Made by a program: the position numbers and the translations under genes. The notes below the pieces were generated by a model. That model made no database searches. It was not told the origin of the DNA and was given only the letters and a program-made list of their open reading frames with translations. DNA of 33,369 nt from Holophagaceae bacterium (GTDB lineage Bacteria > Acidobacteriota > Holophagae > Holophagales > Holophagaceae): contig JANXXC010000078.1 of the NCBI GenBank assembly GCA_025350765.1, positions 1 through 33,369 on the forward strand. The letters are read 5' to 3'. This document shows, in pieces, positions 5,897-13,395 of the stretch. How positions within the stretch are numbered: position 1 is the stretch's first letter; every line of letters begins with the position of its first letter.

Positions 5897-7975
5897 ATGT
5901 TGGATACGCCGACACTCATTCGGGTCGCGCTGGAAGCCCTGGGCGCTGGGGGCCAGGCGAAGCTTCCCACCTTGGAGTCGGACGACCTAAGGCGGATGTA
6001 CTCGCTCATGCATATGGGCCGGGTGCTGGATGACAAGGCGCCCAATTACCTAAAGCAGGCCATCGGCTGGTCCTACCACGCTCCGTGCGCCGGTCATGAC
6101 GGCATTCAACTGGCGCTGGGACTGAGTTTCCGCGCGGGCCAGGATTTTCTTTTCCCCTATTACCGCGATTTGCTGACCTGCCTCGCGGGCGGGCTTACGC
6201 CGCTTGAAATCATCCTCAACGGCATTTCCAAAGCCGCGGATGTGGCGGGCGGTGGGCGCCACATGAGCAATCATTTCGCCAAGCCCGACATCGGCATCCA
6301 AAACGTCTCCAGTCTCACGGGCAATCACACGCAACACGCGGTGGGATTGGCGCGGGCGGTGAAGCATTACAAGAGCGACGCCATCGTGTTCAGCAGTCAG
6401 GGCGAAAGCTCTCTGTCCGAAGGTTATTGCTATGAATCCATCAACGGCGCGGACCGCGAACAATTGCCCGTGATCTTCGTGGTGCAGGACAACGGCTACG
6501 GAATATCCGTGCCCAAGGCCGATCAGACCGCCAATGAATATGCCTGCGACAATTTCGTGGGATTCCAGAATCTCAAAATCATCCGGGCGGACGGCTTGGA
6601 TGTGGAGGATTCACTCAAGGCGATGAAGGCAGCCGTGGACTATGTGCGCACCGGCAGTGGGCCCGCCATGGTTTACGCCACCTGTGTCCGCATTCATTCC
6701 CATTCCAATTCCGACAAGCACGAGTGGTATCGCGACGAGGCCGAGCTGGCCGCCGCCAAAGCCGCGGACCCACTGCCTCGCTTTCGCAAATTTTGTATCG
6801 AGAGCGGTCTGACCGAAGCTGAATTGCAAACCATCGAAAGCGCGAACATCGCCACCTACAACGAGGCCTCGGACACGGCCATCAAGAGCGCCGACCCCAA
6901 GCCCGAAAGCATCACTAATTTTGTGATTCCCGACCCCTGGGTTTCGAACCAATTCCCCGGCGGAATCCATGAGGAAAAGGGCGAGGCCATCAGCCTCATC
7001 CAGTCCTTGAACCAGACGCTGAAAGAAGAATTCCGCGCCAACCCCGACACCTTCATCTGGGGCCAGGACATGGCCAACAAGGAGAAGGGGGGCATCTTCA
7101 ACGTGTCGAAGGGGATGCAGCAGGAATTTGGGGAAGCGCGCGTTTTCAATGCGCCCATCGCCGAGGACTACATCGTCGGCACGGCCAACGGATTTTCGCG
7201 CTTCAACGACAAGATCCGCGTGGTGGTGGAAGGCGCGGAATTCGCCGATTACATCTGGCCGGCGGCGGAACAGATCGTGGAATGCAGCCACGAATACTGG
7301 CGCACCAATGGCCAGTTCGCGCCCAACGTGACGGTGCGCTTGGCCTCGGGCGGCTACATCGGCGGCGGGCTGTACCATTCGCAGAATGTCGAAGGCTGGC
7401 TCACGACCTTGCCGGGCATCCGCGTGGTGGTGCCCGCCTTCGCGGACGACGCGGCGGGCCTGTTGCGCACGGCCATGCGCTCCCGGGGCATGACCCTCTA
7501 CCTGGAACCGAAATTCCTCTACAACGCCAAGATGGCCCAGGCCGTGGTTCCCGAAGGTTTCGCGGTGCCCTTTGGCAAGGCCCGAATTCGGCGCGAAGGC
7601 ACGGACCTCACGGTGCTGGCCTACGGCACGCCGGTCCACTTTGCCCTGGATGCCGCCAAGAAATTGGAAGCCGAAGGGAAAAACGTGGAGGTCATCGACC
7701 TTCGCAGCCTCTCGCCCCTGGATACCGACACGATATTTGCGAGCGTGAAGAAGACCCATCGCGTGCTCATCGTCCACGAGGACAAAGTCTTCGGCGGATT
7801 CGGCGGCGAATTGGCCGCCCAGGTCGCGAGCGATTGCTTCCCGTGGCTTGATGCCCCGGTGGAGCGCGTGGGCTCCACGTTCACGCCCGTCGGCTTCAAC
7901 CGCATCCTCGAAAGAGCGACCCTGCCCAACACCGATCGGGTGTTAGCAGGGATGAAGAAGGTGCTTGGGTTTTAG
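5897..7975 (+). CDS. Fused alpha-beta E1 component of a 2-oxoacid dehydrogenase
   Basis: 692 aa. The N-terminal half (about 30-330) is an E1-alpha domain with the ThDP region AIVFSSQGESSLSEG and, 25-30 residues later, VVQDNGYGIS. The C-terminal half (about 360-690) is a transketolase-like E1-beta with FIWGQDMANKEKGGIF, FNAPIAEDYIVGTANGF and a C-terminal domain ending near VGSTFTPVGF. Such fused enzymes decarboxylate pyruvate-type or branched-chain 2-oxoacids with ThDP and pass the acyl group to the lipoyl E2; branched-chain substrates fit best. GGAGG lies 3 nt before the ATG at 5897. No E2 or E3 gene is nearby, so the partners are encoded elsewhere. The following gap (7976-8053) holds a TAGAAT box. 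Confidence 0.88.
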   Translation: MLDTPTLIRVALEALGAGGQAKLPTLESDDLRRMYSLMHMGRVLDDKAPNYLKQAIGWSYHAPCAGHDGIQLALGLSFRAGQDFLFPYYRDLLTCLAGGLTPLEIILNGISKAADVAGGGRHMSNHFAKPDIGIQNVSSLTGNHTQHAVGLARAVKHYKSDAIVFSSQGESSLSEGYCYESINGADREQLPVIFVVQDNGYGISVPKADQTANEYACDNFVGFQNLKIIRADGLDVEDSLKAMKAAVDYVRTGSGPAMVYATCVRIHSHSNSDKHEWYRDEAELAAAKAADPLPRFRKFCIESGLTEAELQTIESANIATYNEASDTAIKSADPKPESITNFVIPDPWVSNQFPGGIHEEKGEAISLIQSLNQTLKEEFRANPDTFIWGQDMANKEKGGIFNVSKGMQQEFGEARVFNAPIAEDYIVGTANGFSRFNDKIRVVVEGAEFADYIWPAAEQIVECSHEYWRTNGQFAPNVTVRLASGGYIGGGLYHSQNVEGWLTTLPGIRVVVPAFADDAAGLLRTAMRSRGMTLYLEPKFLYNAKMAQAVVPEGFAVPFGKARIRREGTDLTVLAYGTPVHFALDAAKKLEAEGKNVEVIDLRSLSPLDTDTIFASVKKTHRVLIVHEDKVFGGFGGELAAQVASDCFPWLDAPVERVGSTFTPVGFNRILERATLPNTDRVLAGMKKVLGF

Positions 7976-8028
7976 GTAAACAACTCTGGCCGGCAAATAG
8001 CGCCGCCTTGGGGATCCTTCGCTCCCGT

Positions 8029-8034
8029 TAGAAT
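8029..8034 (+). promoter_or_regulatory. Candidate -10 box TAGAAT before the kinase gene
   Basis: TAGAAT lies 19 nt before the kinase start. The same hexamer is found in the corresponding place before the bacilliredoxin gene (12741-12746, minus) and ffh (19232-19237, minus). A -35 match is poor (TTGGGG 15 nt upstream). Confidence 0.3.
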
Positions 8035-8053
8035 TCCCTCAGGATCCGCATTC

Positions 8054-10465
8054 ATGCCGCTCGACTCTGGACGCCTTCTCGATGGCCGCTATGAAGTGAT
8101 TTGCCCCCTCGGCGCCGGGGGCATGGGCGAGGTCTACAAGGCCAGGGATCAGCGGCTGGGCCGCGAGGTGGCCATCAAGGTGTTGCCGGAACATCTGGCC
8201 CAGGCGCCCGACGCGCTGGCGCGCTTCGAGTGGGAGGCGCGCGTGCTGGCGGCCCTTTCTCATCCAAACATCCGCGCCATCCACGATCTCGCGAAGGAGG
8301 ATCAACTCGGCTTCGCGGTGATGGAGTACCTCGAAGGCGTCACGCTCCGCCACCGCTTGACGCAGGGGGATCTCAGTTTGGACGAGTCCCTCGCGGTGGC
8401 CACGGATATCGCCGAAGGCTTGGCGGCGGCCCATGCGAAGGGCGTCATCCACCGGGACCTGAAACCGGAGAACATTTTCTTCACCACCGCCGGGCCCGTG
8501 AAGATTCTGGATTTCGGATTGGCGCGCATGGAAGAGCGATTGGCGGAAGAACGGCAGATGCCCGTGCGCCCCCTGGAAACCCAGCCGGGCCTGGTGATGG
8601 GCACCGCCAGCTACATGGCGCCGGAGCAAGTGCGTGGCGAAGTTCTGGATGCCCGCTGTGATGTGTTCGCCTTTGGTTGCCTGTTCCAGGAAATGCTCAC
8701 CGGCGAGCGGGTATTCAAGGGCGACAGCATTGCGGAGATTGTGGCGGCGGTGCTGAAGGACGAGCCGCCTTCGCTCTCCCATTCCGGCAGCGGGATTCCG
8801 CCAGAAGTGGCGGCCCTGGTTGAGGGGTGTTTGGAGAAGGATCTTTGGCGGCGTTTGCAGGGCATGAAAGAAGTGGCCATGGCCCTGAAGGCCCTACGCT
8901 CGGGGCCCGTTAGTGGTCCTCATGCCGTCCAGATGTCGGCTTTCCGCTCCGGGGCCTATGCTTCAAATGATCTCACCCAGGCCATTCCAAGCCAGGGGCA
9001 AAAGGCGCGCGAAACCGTGCAGGCCAAGGGTTTTGGATACGGGCTGCGAAGGTCCTTGTCGAGGTTCTGGCCCTTCCGGTCCAAGGCCATCCGATCGCTT
9101 GCGGTGCTGCCCTTCGTCAACAGTTCGGGCGACCCCAGCGCCGAGTATTTGGGAGATGGCATCGCCGAGAGCCTCATTGAGCGGCTCTCTCATCTGCCGG
9201 ATCTGCGCATCGCGTCCTGGAGCGCGGTCTCCCGCTTCAAGAAAGCGGATCTGGACCTGCCTTCTTTGGGGCGGGAGCTTCAGGTGCGCGCCCTGCTCAC
9301 GGGCCGGGTGAACCATCGGGGCCGGGAGCTCACGGTGAGCGCGGAACTGGTGGACGCCCGCTCCAACAGCCATCTCTGGGGCGAGAAGTACCACCGGAAT
9401 TTTTCGGACCTCCTGGGACTTCAGCAGGAGATCTCCACGCGCATCGCAGAAAAACTGCGCACCAAACTCAGCGGTGAAATCCAGGCCCAGCTTGCCAAGG
9501 CGCCCACGGAAGATCCAGAGGCTTTCCAGCTCTACCTCAAGGGCCGCCACGCTTGGCGGAAGCGAACCGCGGACGCACTGCAGAAGGCCGTGGAGCATTT
9601 TCAGGAAGCCATCGATCGCGATCCGCATTACGCCTTGGCCTACGCGGGATTGGCGGATGCCTACGCCCTGCTCTCGTTCCTGGTGGGCGTCATGGCGCCG
9701 CTGGATGCCCTGCCCCGGGCCAAGGCCGCGGCGGAGCGCGCCCTGGACCTGGATCCGGGGCTGGCGGACGCCTACGCCTCCATGGGCATGATCCTGGAAT
9801 CCTTCGAATGGGATTGGATCGGCGCCGAGCGATGCCATCGTCGGGCGCTGCAATTGGCGCCCGAAAATTCGAATCTTCATCACCGGCTGGGGATGCACCT
9901 GCTGTATCGCTCTCGATTCGATGAGGCTCGCGACTGCTTTCGGAAAGCCCAGGCCCTGGATCCTTTGGCGCCCCTCTTCCATGTGGGCCTAGGCCTGCCG
10001 CATTACTTCCGCCGCGCTGGGGAGGAAGCCGTGGGCGAATTCCGCCGGGCCATCGTCCTAGCGCCGAGCTTTCTCATCGCCCATCTCATGCTGGGCCTTG
10101 CCCTGGTCCAGCAGGGCTCCTTCGAGGAGGCCATCGCCTCGTTCGAGGCGGCCAATGCCATCGCGGCCACGCCCGATGGACTAGCCATGCAGGGCTATGC
10201 CCAGGCCCGGGCGGGGCACTTGGAACAAGCGCGGGACCTGCTGCAGCGCCTGAAACAATTGAGTGCCACGCGCTATGTTTCAGCCTACGGCATGGCGGTA
10301 CTGCACCTTGGGATGGGGGATCGGGAGCGAGCCCTCGCCCACCTGGAATTGGCCGTGCAGCAACGTTGTGAACTGCTGGTCTATGTGGGCATCGATCCCC
10401 GGTTGGATGAGCTGCGCGGAGATAGCCGATTTACCGCGATTGCAGCGCGGGTGCTGGGCTCCTGA
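8054..10465 (+). CDS. Ser/Thr protein kinase with TolB-like domain and TPR repeats
   Basis: 803 aa. Residues 12-285 are a Hanks-type kinase: glycine loop LGAGGMGEVYKA, VAIK with K42, HRDLKPEN at 133-140, DFG at 153-155, APE at 189-191, all catalytic residues intact. A basic, Pro/Gly-containing linker without a convincing membrane segment follows. Residues about 345-470 (SLAVLPFVNSSGDPSAEYLGDGI and later AELVDARSNSHLWGEKY) are the TolB-N/FlgO-like module seen in CadC-type and adenylate-cyclase-type regulators. From about 495 to the end are TPR repeats. This fusion is common in Acidobacteria; substrates are unknown. Expected to be cytoplasmic. An inverted-repeat element starts 50 bp after the stop. 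Confidence 0.9.
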   Translation: MPLDSGRLLDGRYEVICPLGAGGMGEVYKARDQRLGREVAIKVLPEHLAQAPDALARFEWEARVLAALSHPNIRAIHDLAKEDQLGFAVMEYLEGVTLRHRLTQGDLSLDESLAVATDIAEGLAAAHAKGVIHRDLKPENIFFTTAGPVKILDFGLARMEERLAEERQMPVRPLETQPGLVMGTASYMAPEQVRGEVLDARCDVFAFGCLFQEMLTGERVFKGDSIAEIVAAVLKDEPPSLSHSGSGIPPEVAALVEGCLEKDLWRRLQGMKEVAMALKALRSGPVSGPHAVQMSAFRSGAYASNDLTQAIPSQGQKARETVQAKGFGYGLRRSLSRFWPFRSKAIRSLAVLPFVNSSGDPSAEYLGDGIAESLIERLSHLPDLRIASWSAVSRFKKADLDLPSLGRELQVRALLTGRVNHRGRELTVSAELVDARSNSHLWGEKYHRNFSDLLGLQQEISTRIAEKLRTKLSGEIQAQLAKAPTEDPEAFQLYLKGRHAWRKRTADALQKAVEHFQEAIDRDPHYALAYAGLADAYALLSFLVGVMAPLDALPRAKAAAERALDLDPGLADAYASMGMILESFEWDWIGAERCHRRALQLAPENSNLHHRLGMHLLYRSRFDEARDCFRKAQALDPLAPLFHVGLGLPHYFRRAGEEAVGEFRRAIVLAPSFLIAHLMLGLALVQQGSFEEAIASFEAANAIAATPDGLAMQGYAQARAGHLEQARDLLQRLKQLSATRYVSAYGMAVLHLGMGDRERALAHLELAVQQRCELLVYVGIDPRLDELRGDSRFTAIAARVLGS

Positions 10466-10514
10466 GGGTCAAGATCGGATGGTCGGCCTTGTTTGGCTAA
10501 ATCACACCCACCGT

Positions 10515-10767
10515 CGAAAAGCGGAACACGGAATACACGGAGAAAAGCCCAGAGGACACGGAAGGAGCCGCACGGTGGTACGCAGGGGTCGCCCGCGAAA
10601 CGCGGGCACCGGCGCGCCGCGCCGGGGATGAGTGCGCGACCGCCGACTCGCCCCAAAAAGCGATCGTGGTCGCGCCCCCATCCAATGACCCCTGCTGGAC
10701 GAGGCCATGGACCTGCGTTCCTGTGTTCTTCCGTGGGATTTCTGCGCCTTCTGTGTTCCGCTTTTGT
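10515..10767. repeat. CACGGAG-type inverted-repeat element with three internal perfect hairpins
   Basis: Arms: AAAAGCGGAACACGGAA (from 10518) and its near complement TTCTGTGTTCCGCTTTT (to 10765), with further CACGGAG-like repeats inside both. The core has three hairpins in a row: GCCCGCG/CGCGGGC (10591-10607, AAA loop), CCGGCGC/GCGCCGG (10609-10625, GCC loop) and GCGCGACC/GGTCGCGC (10634-10675). It fills the kinase-DUF4403 gap; its right end is 2 bp from the DUF4403 stop codon (10770-10772). No gene is seen in this gap. It could also work as a two-way terminator for the convergent genes. Confidence 0.75.
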
Positions 10768-10769
10768 GC

Positions 10770-12296
10770 TTAGGGAGACCGGCGCTCAGGAACTACGAAT
10801 CCATCTGAAATGCCATCCACATCCACATGGACCTGCCCATCGAGCAAGGCGTCCACCTGGAAACGGTCTTCGAGGACGCGGAGCTGGGAGAGACGAAAGC
10901 CTTCCACCTTGCCGCTGAGACGCAGCCCAGGCGCCAGTTCGCGGTTCAGGCCCTGCTCCACTTGGTTCCGCACATCGGAAAGGCTTTGGTTAAGGAAAAA
11001 GTTCGCCTGGGTCGAAAGGGTTTTCCGCAGGCTGCCGCGGAACAGCCGCTCTCCCATGCGGGTGAACCAGCCCTGGCTCTCCAGGGTGTAATCCAAATCC
11101 CGCAGCACCAGCTGGCCGGTGGCTTCCTCGAAGACGGGCCTACCCACCAGAGTGACGCGGCCGTCCACCCGGCCCTTCATCTCCACTTCGAGGAAGGCCT
11201 GGCCCTCGCGGCCCCAGACGCGCGCCGAAAGGATTTCGAATCGGCCATGGTCGGTGTCGAAGGCCTTGCCTACGACGTTCCGTGTCAACTGTTCGCTGGC
11301 GGATTCGAAGGGCAGGTCTAGGGCCAAGCGCACGTGGAAGCCTGGCTCTATGGGTTCCGCCTGGTCGAGGGACGGCAGGGATCGCGCTTCCGTGGCGGGC
11401 CTCGGGCCGAAGACCACGGAGGGCCGCGCCTGAATTTCGGGCGTGAGCACCAGCGTGCGACCTTCGCTGCGCAGCGGGGCCATACGGATGCGCTCGGGAT
11501 TGGCCATGAAGATCATGCCCGGACTTAGCTCGAAGGGCTGCTGAAGCTGATTCCAGAGCGCCGTGGCGCGATCCCGCAGAAGGGCCGAGGCCCGCACTTG
11601 GGTTTCCATCTCGGCGGTGGCCTTCACCAGTGCTTCTTTCATGCCGGCCTGCACATTCGAGGTGATGTCCACCTTCAGAAAGGTGATCTCGCAGCGGTTC
11701 ACCAAGGCCGGTTCCTGGGGCTTTACCTTTAGGTCGAGGGCCCAGTCAGGGGTGAATCCAATCTCGGCTTCCGCACCCATCCAGGCTTCGCGAAAGCCCT
11801 CAGGGCCCACCCCGCAGGAGCCCACGCCTTTAATCCAGTTGCCCGCCATGCGAAGCCCCACCTCCATCCAGTAGTGGATCTTGGTGCGCACCACGATGCG
11901 GTTGCCGCGGATGTGGCAGATCAGCGGGTCCCGGTAGAGATTGAAGCGGTAGAGCGTGTTGCCATCCACGGAATCGGGCAGGACGGTCCAGATGTTCCCG
12001 CCCGGGGGCGAGGAGGGGACCGTCCTCTCGGCATCCTTGAACACCGCGTCAAGATTCACGCGGACTTGAAGCGCGATGCGCGAAGGGCCGGGATCGGTGG
12101 GCGCAGCCATGGCGGGTGGGACGGATTCTTGAGCCCGCACGGCGAGGCTGGCGAAAATAAAAAAAAAGCTGAACCCGGAAGACGCGGAAATCGTACGGAA
12201 GGCAGAGGAAAAAAGGTGTTCTTTTCTTCCCTTTCTTCCGCGATTTTCTATGTCCTCCGTGTTCAGCCCTTCTTTGGGATGCGCAAACAAGTTCAA
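10770..12296 (-). CDS. DUF4403-family protein, probably exported
   Basis: Up to 508 aa. The body (from about residue 70) matches DUF4403, a family of long beta-rich proteins of unknown function: LQVRVNLDAVF near the start, RIVVRTKIHYWMEVG, and a C-terminal half with repeated lipid-transfer-like segments such as FHVRLALDLPFE and LDYTLESQGWF. The start is uncertain. A TTG at 12296 overlaps the bacilliredoxin stop but has no Shine-Dalgarno; the first ATG is at 12110, after any signal sequence. The frame between encodes a basic stretch and then GFSFFFIFASLAVRAQES, a plausible signal peptide, but that DNA is a palindromic repeat (12157-12276). Its 3' end also abuts a repeat of the same family. Confidence 0.72.
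   Translation of the reverse strand: MNLFAHPKEGLNTEDIENRGRKGRKEHLFSSAFRTISASSGFSFFFIFASLAVRAQESVPPAMAAPTDPGPSRIALQVRVNLDAVFKDAERTVPSSPPGGNIWTVLPDSVDGNTLYRFNLYRDPLICHIRGNRIVVRTKIHYWMEVGLRMAGNWIKGVGSCGVGPEGFREAWMGAEAEIGFTPDWALDLKVKPQEPALVNRCEITFLKVDITSNVQAGMKEALVKATAEMETQVRASALLRDRATALWNQLQQPFELSPGMIFMANPERIRMAPLRSEGRTLVLTPEIQARPSVVFGPRPATEARSLPSLDQAEPIEPGFHVRLALDLPFESASEQLTRNVVGKAFDTDHGRFEILSARVWGREGQAFLEVEMKGRVDGRVTLVGRPVFEEATGQLVLRDLDYTLESQGWFTRMGERLFRGSLRKTLSTQANFFLNQSLSDVRNQVEQGLNRELAPGLRLSGKVEGFRLSQLRVLEDRFQVDALLDGQVHVDVDGISDGFVVPERRSP
12157..12276. repeat. CACGGAG-type palindrome inside the 5' end of the DUF4403 gene
   Basis: Left arm begins AAGCTGAACCCGGAAGACG (12166); the right arm, read on the other strand, begins GGGCTGAACACGGAGGAC (12269 downward). 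Each arm is about 50 nt, with the contact point near 12220. A run of nine A at the left end encodes the phenylalanines of the predicted DUF4403 signal peptide. Confidence 0.7.
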
Positions 12297-12721
12297 GCCG
12301 TGGCGAGGGATTGCTTGTAGGCCGCCGCGATAGCCCCGGCGATCTCATCGGGCCCGTGCCCTAGGAAATCCGTGCGTTGCAGCAGGTGCAAAAGCTGGCC
12401 GTCTTTCAGGATCGCGGCCTGAGGCGAACTCGGGGCGGCGCCCTCGAAGTATTCCCGGGCGGCCTGGGTGGCCTCCTTTTCCATGCCTGCGAACACCGTG
12501 ACCAGGTGATCGAATTTGAGGCCCTTGTCCTTCAGCGCCAGGGTCACGCCGGGGCGAGCCCCCGCGGCCGCGCAGCCACAAACGCTATTGACGATGAGGA
12601 GGGTGGTGCCAGCGCGCTGCAAGGCCTGCTCGACCTGCTCGGGATTCATGAGGTGTTCAAAACCGATCTGGGTGAGCTCGTCGCGCATCGGGGCGACCAT
12701 GTGTTCGGGATAGTTGGACAT
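12293..12721 (-). CDS. Bacilliredoxin, BrxA/BrxB (YphP/YqiW) family
   Basis: 142 aa, the usual length. The N-terminus is MSNYPEHMVAPMRDELTQ and the active site is VNSVCGCAAAG with C48 and C50 (CGC). Family members remove bacillithiol or related thiols from oxidised proteins and have disulfide reductase or isomerase activity. Whether this organism makes bacillithiol cannot be seen here. AGGAG lies about 8 nt before the ATG. A TAGAAT box lies at 12741-12746 on the same strand. The stop overlaps the proposed TTG start of DUF4403 by 3 bp. The gene is divergent from the FMN reductase. Confidence 0.9.
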   Translation of the reverse strand: MSNYPEHMVAPMRDELTQIGFEHLMNPEQVEQALQRAGTTLLIVNSVCGCAAAGARPGVTLALKDKGLKFDHLVTVFAGMEKEATQAAREYFEGAAPSSPQAAILKDGQLLHLLQRTDFLGHGPDEIAGAIAAAYKQSLATA

Positions 12722-12828
12722 CGGGGGTACTCCTGAAACCATTCTAAGGCTTTAGCGGGGGGAGGGCACGGCCCTGAATCGCTGACAGGGCTTCAAGAGC
12801 CCGCCATACTGGTTTTTTGGGGGTAGGC

Positions 12829-13392
12829 GTGAAGATCCTTTGCATGGGCGGCTCTCTGCGGGCTGACTCACTGAACCGCAGGCTGCTGCGCCACCTGTCG
12901 AGGCTGCTGGAAGGGCGGGGCCATGGTGTCATCCAGGTGGAAGGCGATGCCCTGCGCATTCCGCTCTACGACGCGGATCTGCCTGTGCCGGATCAGGCCA
13001 AATCATTGCTGGATTCCCTGGCATGGGCCCAAGGGCTGGTTCTAGTCTCCCCGGAATACAACGCGGGCATCCCACCGCACCTCAAAAATGCCGTGGACTG
13101 GGTCTCCACCCTGAAGCCAAGCCCCTGGCCGAATCTGCCGGTGCTGCTCTGCTCTGCGAGTCCAGGCGCCTTCGGTGGCAGCCGCGCCATGATTTCTTGG
13201 CGGGCCAGCCTGGCGAATCTCGGAGCCATCCCGCTCCCCGTTTCCGTGTCCATTCCCCATGCGGACAAGAACCTGGGAGAGGATGGCACTCCTTCGGATC
13301 CCCGCAGCCAAGCCTCCCTTCAAAGCGCGCTGGATGCCTTCCTGGATCTGGCCATGAAACTCGGCACCCACAGCCATTCCTATTCGGAGTAA
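12829..13392 (+). CDS. NADPH-dependent FMN reductase family protein
   Basis: About 187 aa, flavodoxin-like fold. The FMN phosphate loop is GGSLRADSLNRRLLRHL (near residue 8) and the family signature is LVSPEYNAGIPPHLKNAVDW (about 70-90). Such proteins reduce FMN, quinones, azo dyes or chromate with NAD(P)H; the natural substrate is not evident. I took the GTG at 12829, with a G-rich ribosome binding site just upstream; an in-frame TTG lies 12 nt earlier. The sppA start is only 3 nt after the stop, so the two are co-transcribed. The divergent gap with the bacilliredoxin gene is short (about 107 bp). Confidence 0.88.
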   Translation: MKILCMGGSLRADSLNRRLLRHLSRLLEGRGHGVIQVEGDALRIPLYDADLPVPDQAKSLLDSLAWAQGLVLVSPEYNAGIPPHLKNAVDWVSTLKPSPWPNLPVLLCSASPGAFGGSRAMISWRASLANLGAIPLPVSVSIPHADKNLGEDGTPSDPRSQASLQSALDAFLDLAMKLGTHSHSYSE

Positions 13393-13395
13393 GCC

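Noticed and set aside
6611-7777. 388-codon open frame opposite the E1 gene
   Set aside because: Antisense shadow of a well-supported gene; no recognisable motif.
8963-9982. 339-codon open frame opposite the kinase gene
   Set aside because: Antisense shadow in GC-rich DNA; no ribosome binding site or family match.
10493-10918. Possible small genes between the kinase and DUF4403 genes
   Set aside because: The frames run through an inverted-repeat element and hairpins; translations are Arg/Pro-rich and unlike any family.
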